Shown here piece by piece: positions 34,845 to 35,744 of a stretch of 35,744 nucleotides of DNA (positions are counted from its first letter, which is position 1; every line of letters starts with the position of its first letter). The translations under genes and the position numbers were made by a program. This DNA is from Minisyncoccota bacterium (lineage in GTDB: Bacteria; Patescibacteriota; Minisyncoccia; Phycocordibacterales; UBA9973): contig JAENWX010000003.1 in the NCBI GenBank assembly GCA_016649835.1, positions 1 through 35,744 of the forward strand. Direction: 5' to 3'. The notes below the pieces were generated by a model, which was not told the DNA's origin, did not search any database, and worked only from the letters and a program-made list of their open reading frames with translations.

Positions 34845-35234
34845 TAGGACCGCGAGTACGCAGTAGGTCAGTACTGGACCAGTACAAATTTTATGGCGGA
34901 CACTGTCGTCAGGAATAATTTGCTTTTCGTCAAAAGCAAATTTTCACGACCCTCAATCAGTAGATTGACCTACTGGGCGACTCGGCTCGTCAGCCTCCGT
35001 CTTTATTTCTTTTATTTAAAAAGAAATAACCCTACTGGACCAGTACACCTTTTCGAACCATAGACGAGGACCGTGAGTACACTTTTCGGCTACCACGTAG
35101 CCAGGTACTTTTCGCTCCGATATCAATCGGAGAACGAAAAGTCTTTCGAATCCTAGACGCAGGCAAAGCAGTTTGCCTGCTAGGGCGGACCATATTAAAA
35201 AACCACACACTTTTCAGTGTGTGGTTTTTTAATA
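34845..35234 (-). repeat. tRNA-3'-flanking hairpin mosaic (Ile-TAT locus)
   Basis: Shares a 26 nt block ccctactggaccagtacaccttttcg (35030-35055) with 25919-25944; same unit gaccgtgagtacacttttcg...cgaaaagtctttcgaatc; mirrored tRNA end at 35182-35245. Confidence 0.85.
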
Positions 35235-35311
35235 TGGTCCGCCCTCTAGGATTCGAACCTAGGACCCCAGAGGTATAAGCTCTGTGCTCTAACCAACTGA
35301 GCTAAGGACGG
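35235..35311 (-). tRNA. tRNA-Ile (TAT), CCA encoded
   Basis: CCGTCCT-TA-GCTC..GAGC-A-CAGAG CTTATAC CTCTG-GGGTC-CTAGG TTCGAAT CCTAG-AGGGCGG-A-CCA. Confidence 0.88.
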
Positions 35312-35364
35312 ATACAGTGGTTATTTTTTAATACTACAAAATAAAGTGAGTTTATGCAAAGAGC

Positions 35365-35743
35365 TTAAGCTTTCTTTTCCGTGTCTATTGCACTATCTTT
35401 TTTCTTTAATTCTATACCGTGGCGAGTTAATATCTTCTCATATTCTTCTTGTTCTAGGGTTTCAACTTCAATCAACTTCTTGGCAATATCTACAAATGCT
35501 TTCTGGTGTTCTTTAAGAACTTTCTCAGCAGAAACTAGTCCGTCATTTATTATCCTAGAAATCTCTTCATCTACTTTAGTAGCAATATGTTCAGAATGTT
35601 CTTTATTATTACTTTCAGCATATGGATTCATTCCATCTTTCCCAGCTAAAGCCACAGGGCCTATGACATCTGACATACCCCATCTAGTCACCATAGCTCG
35701 AGCTAGGTTAGTAGATACCTGTAGATCGCTCGATGGTCCAGTA
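35365..35743 (-). CDS. ftsH: ATP-dependent zinc metalloprotease FtsH, C-terminal part (truncated by window edge)
   Basis: GPSSDLQVSTNLARAMVTRWGMSDVIGPVAL...HSEHIATKVDEEISRIINDG. Confidence 0.93.
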   Translation of the reverse strand, partial: TGPSSDLQVSTNLARAMVTRWGMSDVIGPVALAGKDGMNPYAESNNKEHSEHIATKVDEEISRIINDGLVSAEKVLKEHQKAFVDIAKKLIEVETLEQEEYEKILTRHGIELKKKDSAIDTEKKA

Positions 35744-35744
35744 G

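Noticed and set aside
35016-35210. 64 aa ORF on - strand next to tRNA-Ile
   Set aside because: It lies entirely inside the hairpin mosaic; not a credible gene.

Overview
The window looks like chromosomal DNA from a Patescibacteria/CPR (Parcubacteria-like) genome; this placement is inferred from gene content and AT-rich composition. The largest block is a minus-strand type IV pilus locus (about 7.6-21.0 kb): minor pilins, pilD, three tandem PilA-like pilins, pilC, pilT, a CheY-like regulator, pilB, an FN3-like protein, and pilO/N/M. Other recognisable genes are gatA/gatC, a Cas2/PaaX-like gene, ligA, comF, an ATP-grasp ligase, a HAD hydrolase, a DksA/TraR-like factor, an MscS-like channel, recG, a DUF5663-like protein and the ftsH C-terminus. 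Four tRNA genes are readable: Asp-GTC, Ser-GCT, Ser-ACT and Ile-TAT. The most unusual signal is shared by all four tRNA loci. The tRNA 3' end is mirrored across its terminator hairpin and continues as an antisense-tRNA-like mosaic, split at comparable points by modular hairpins whose loops are conserved and whose stems covary. Further structured signals: a ~340 bp nested-stem element (candidate ncRNA) at 21734-22083; four 83-84 bp tandem hairpin units with compensatory changes upstream of the response regulator; four ~120-128 bp elements whose terminal inverted repeats pair with the start codon of the downstream gene; a 136 bp MITE-like insertion with a G10 tract inside a pilin; an in-frame hairpin cluster inside the ligA zinc-finger region; and a palindrome family with a TACGCTATAGCGTA core. 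No database search or folding program was run.
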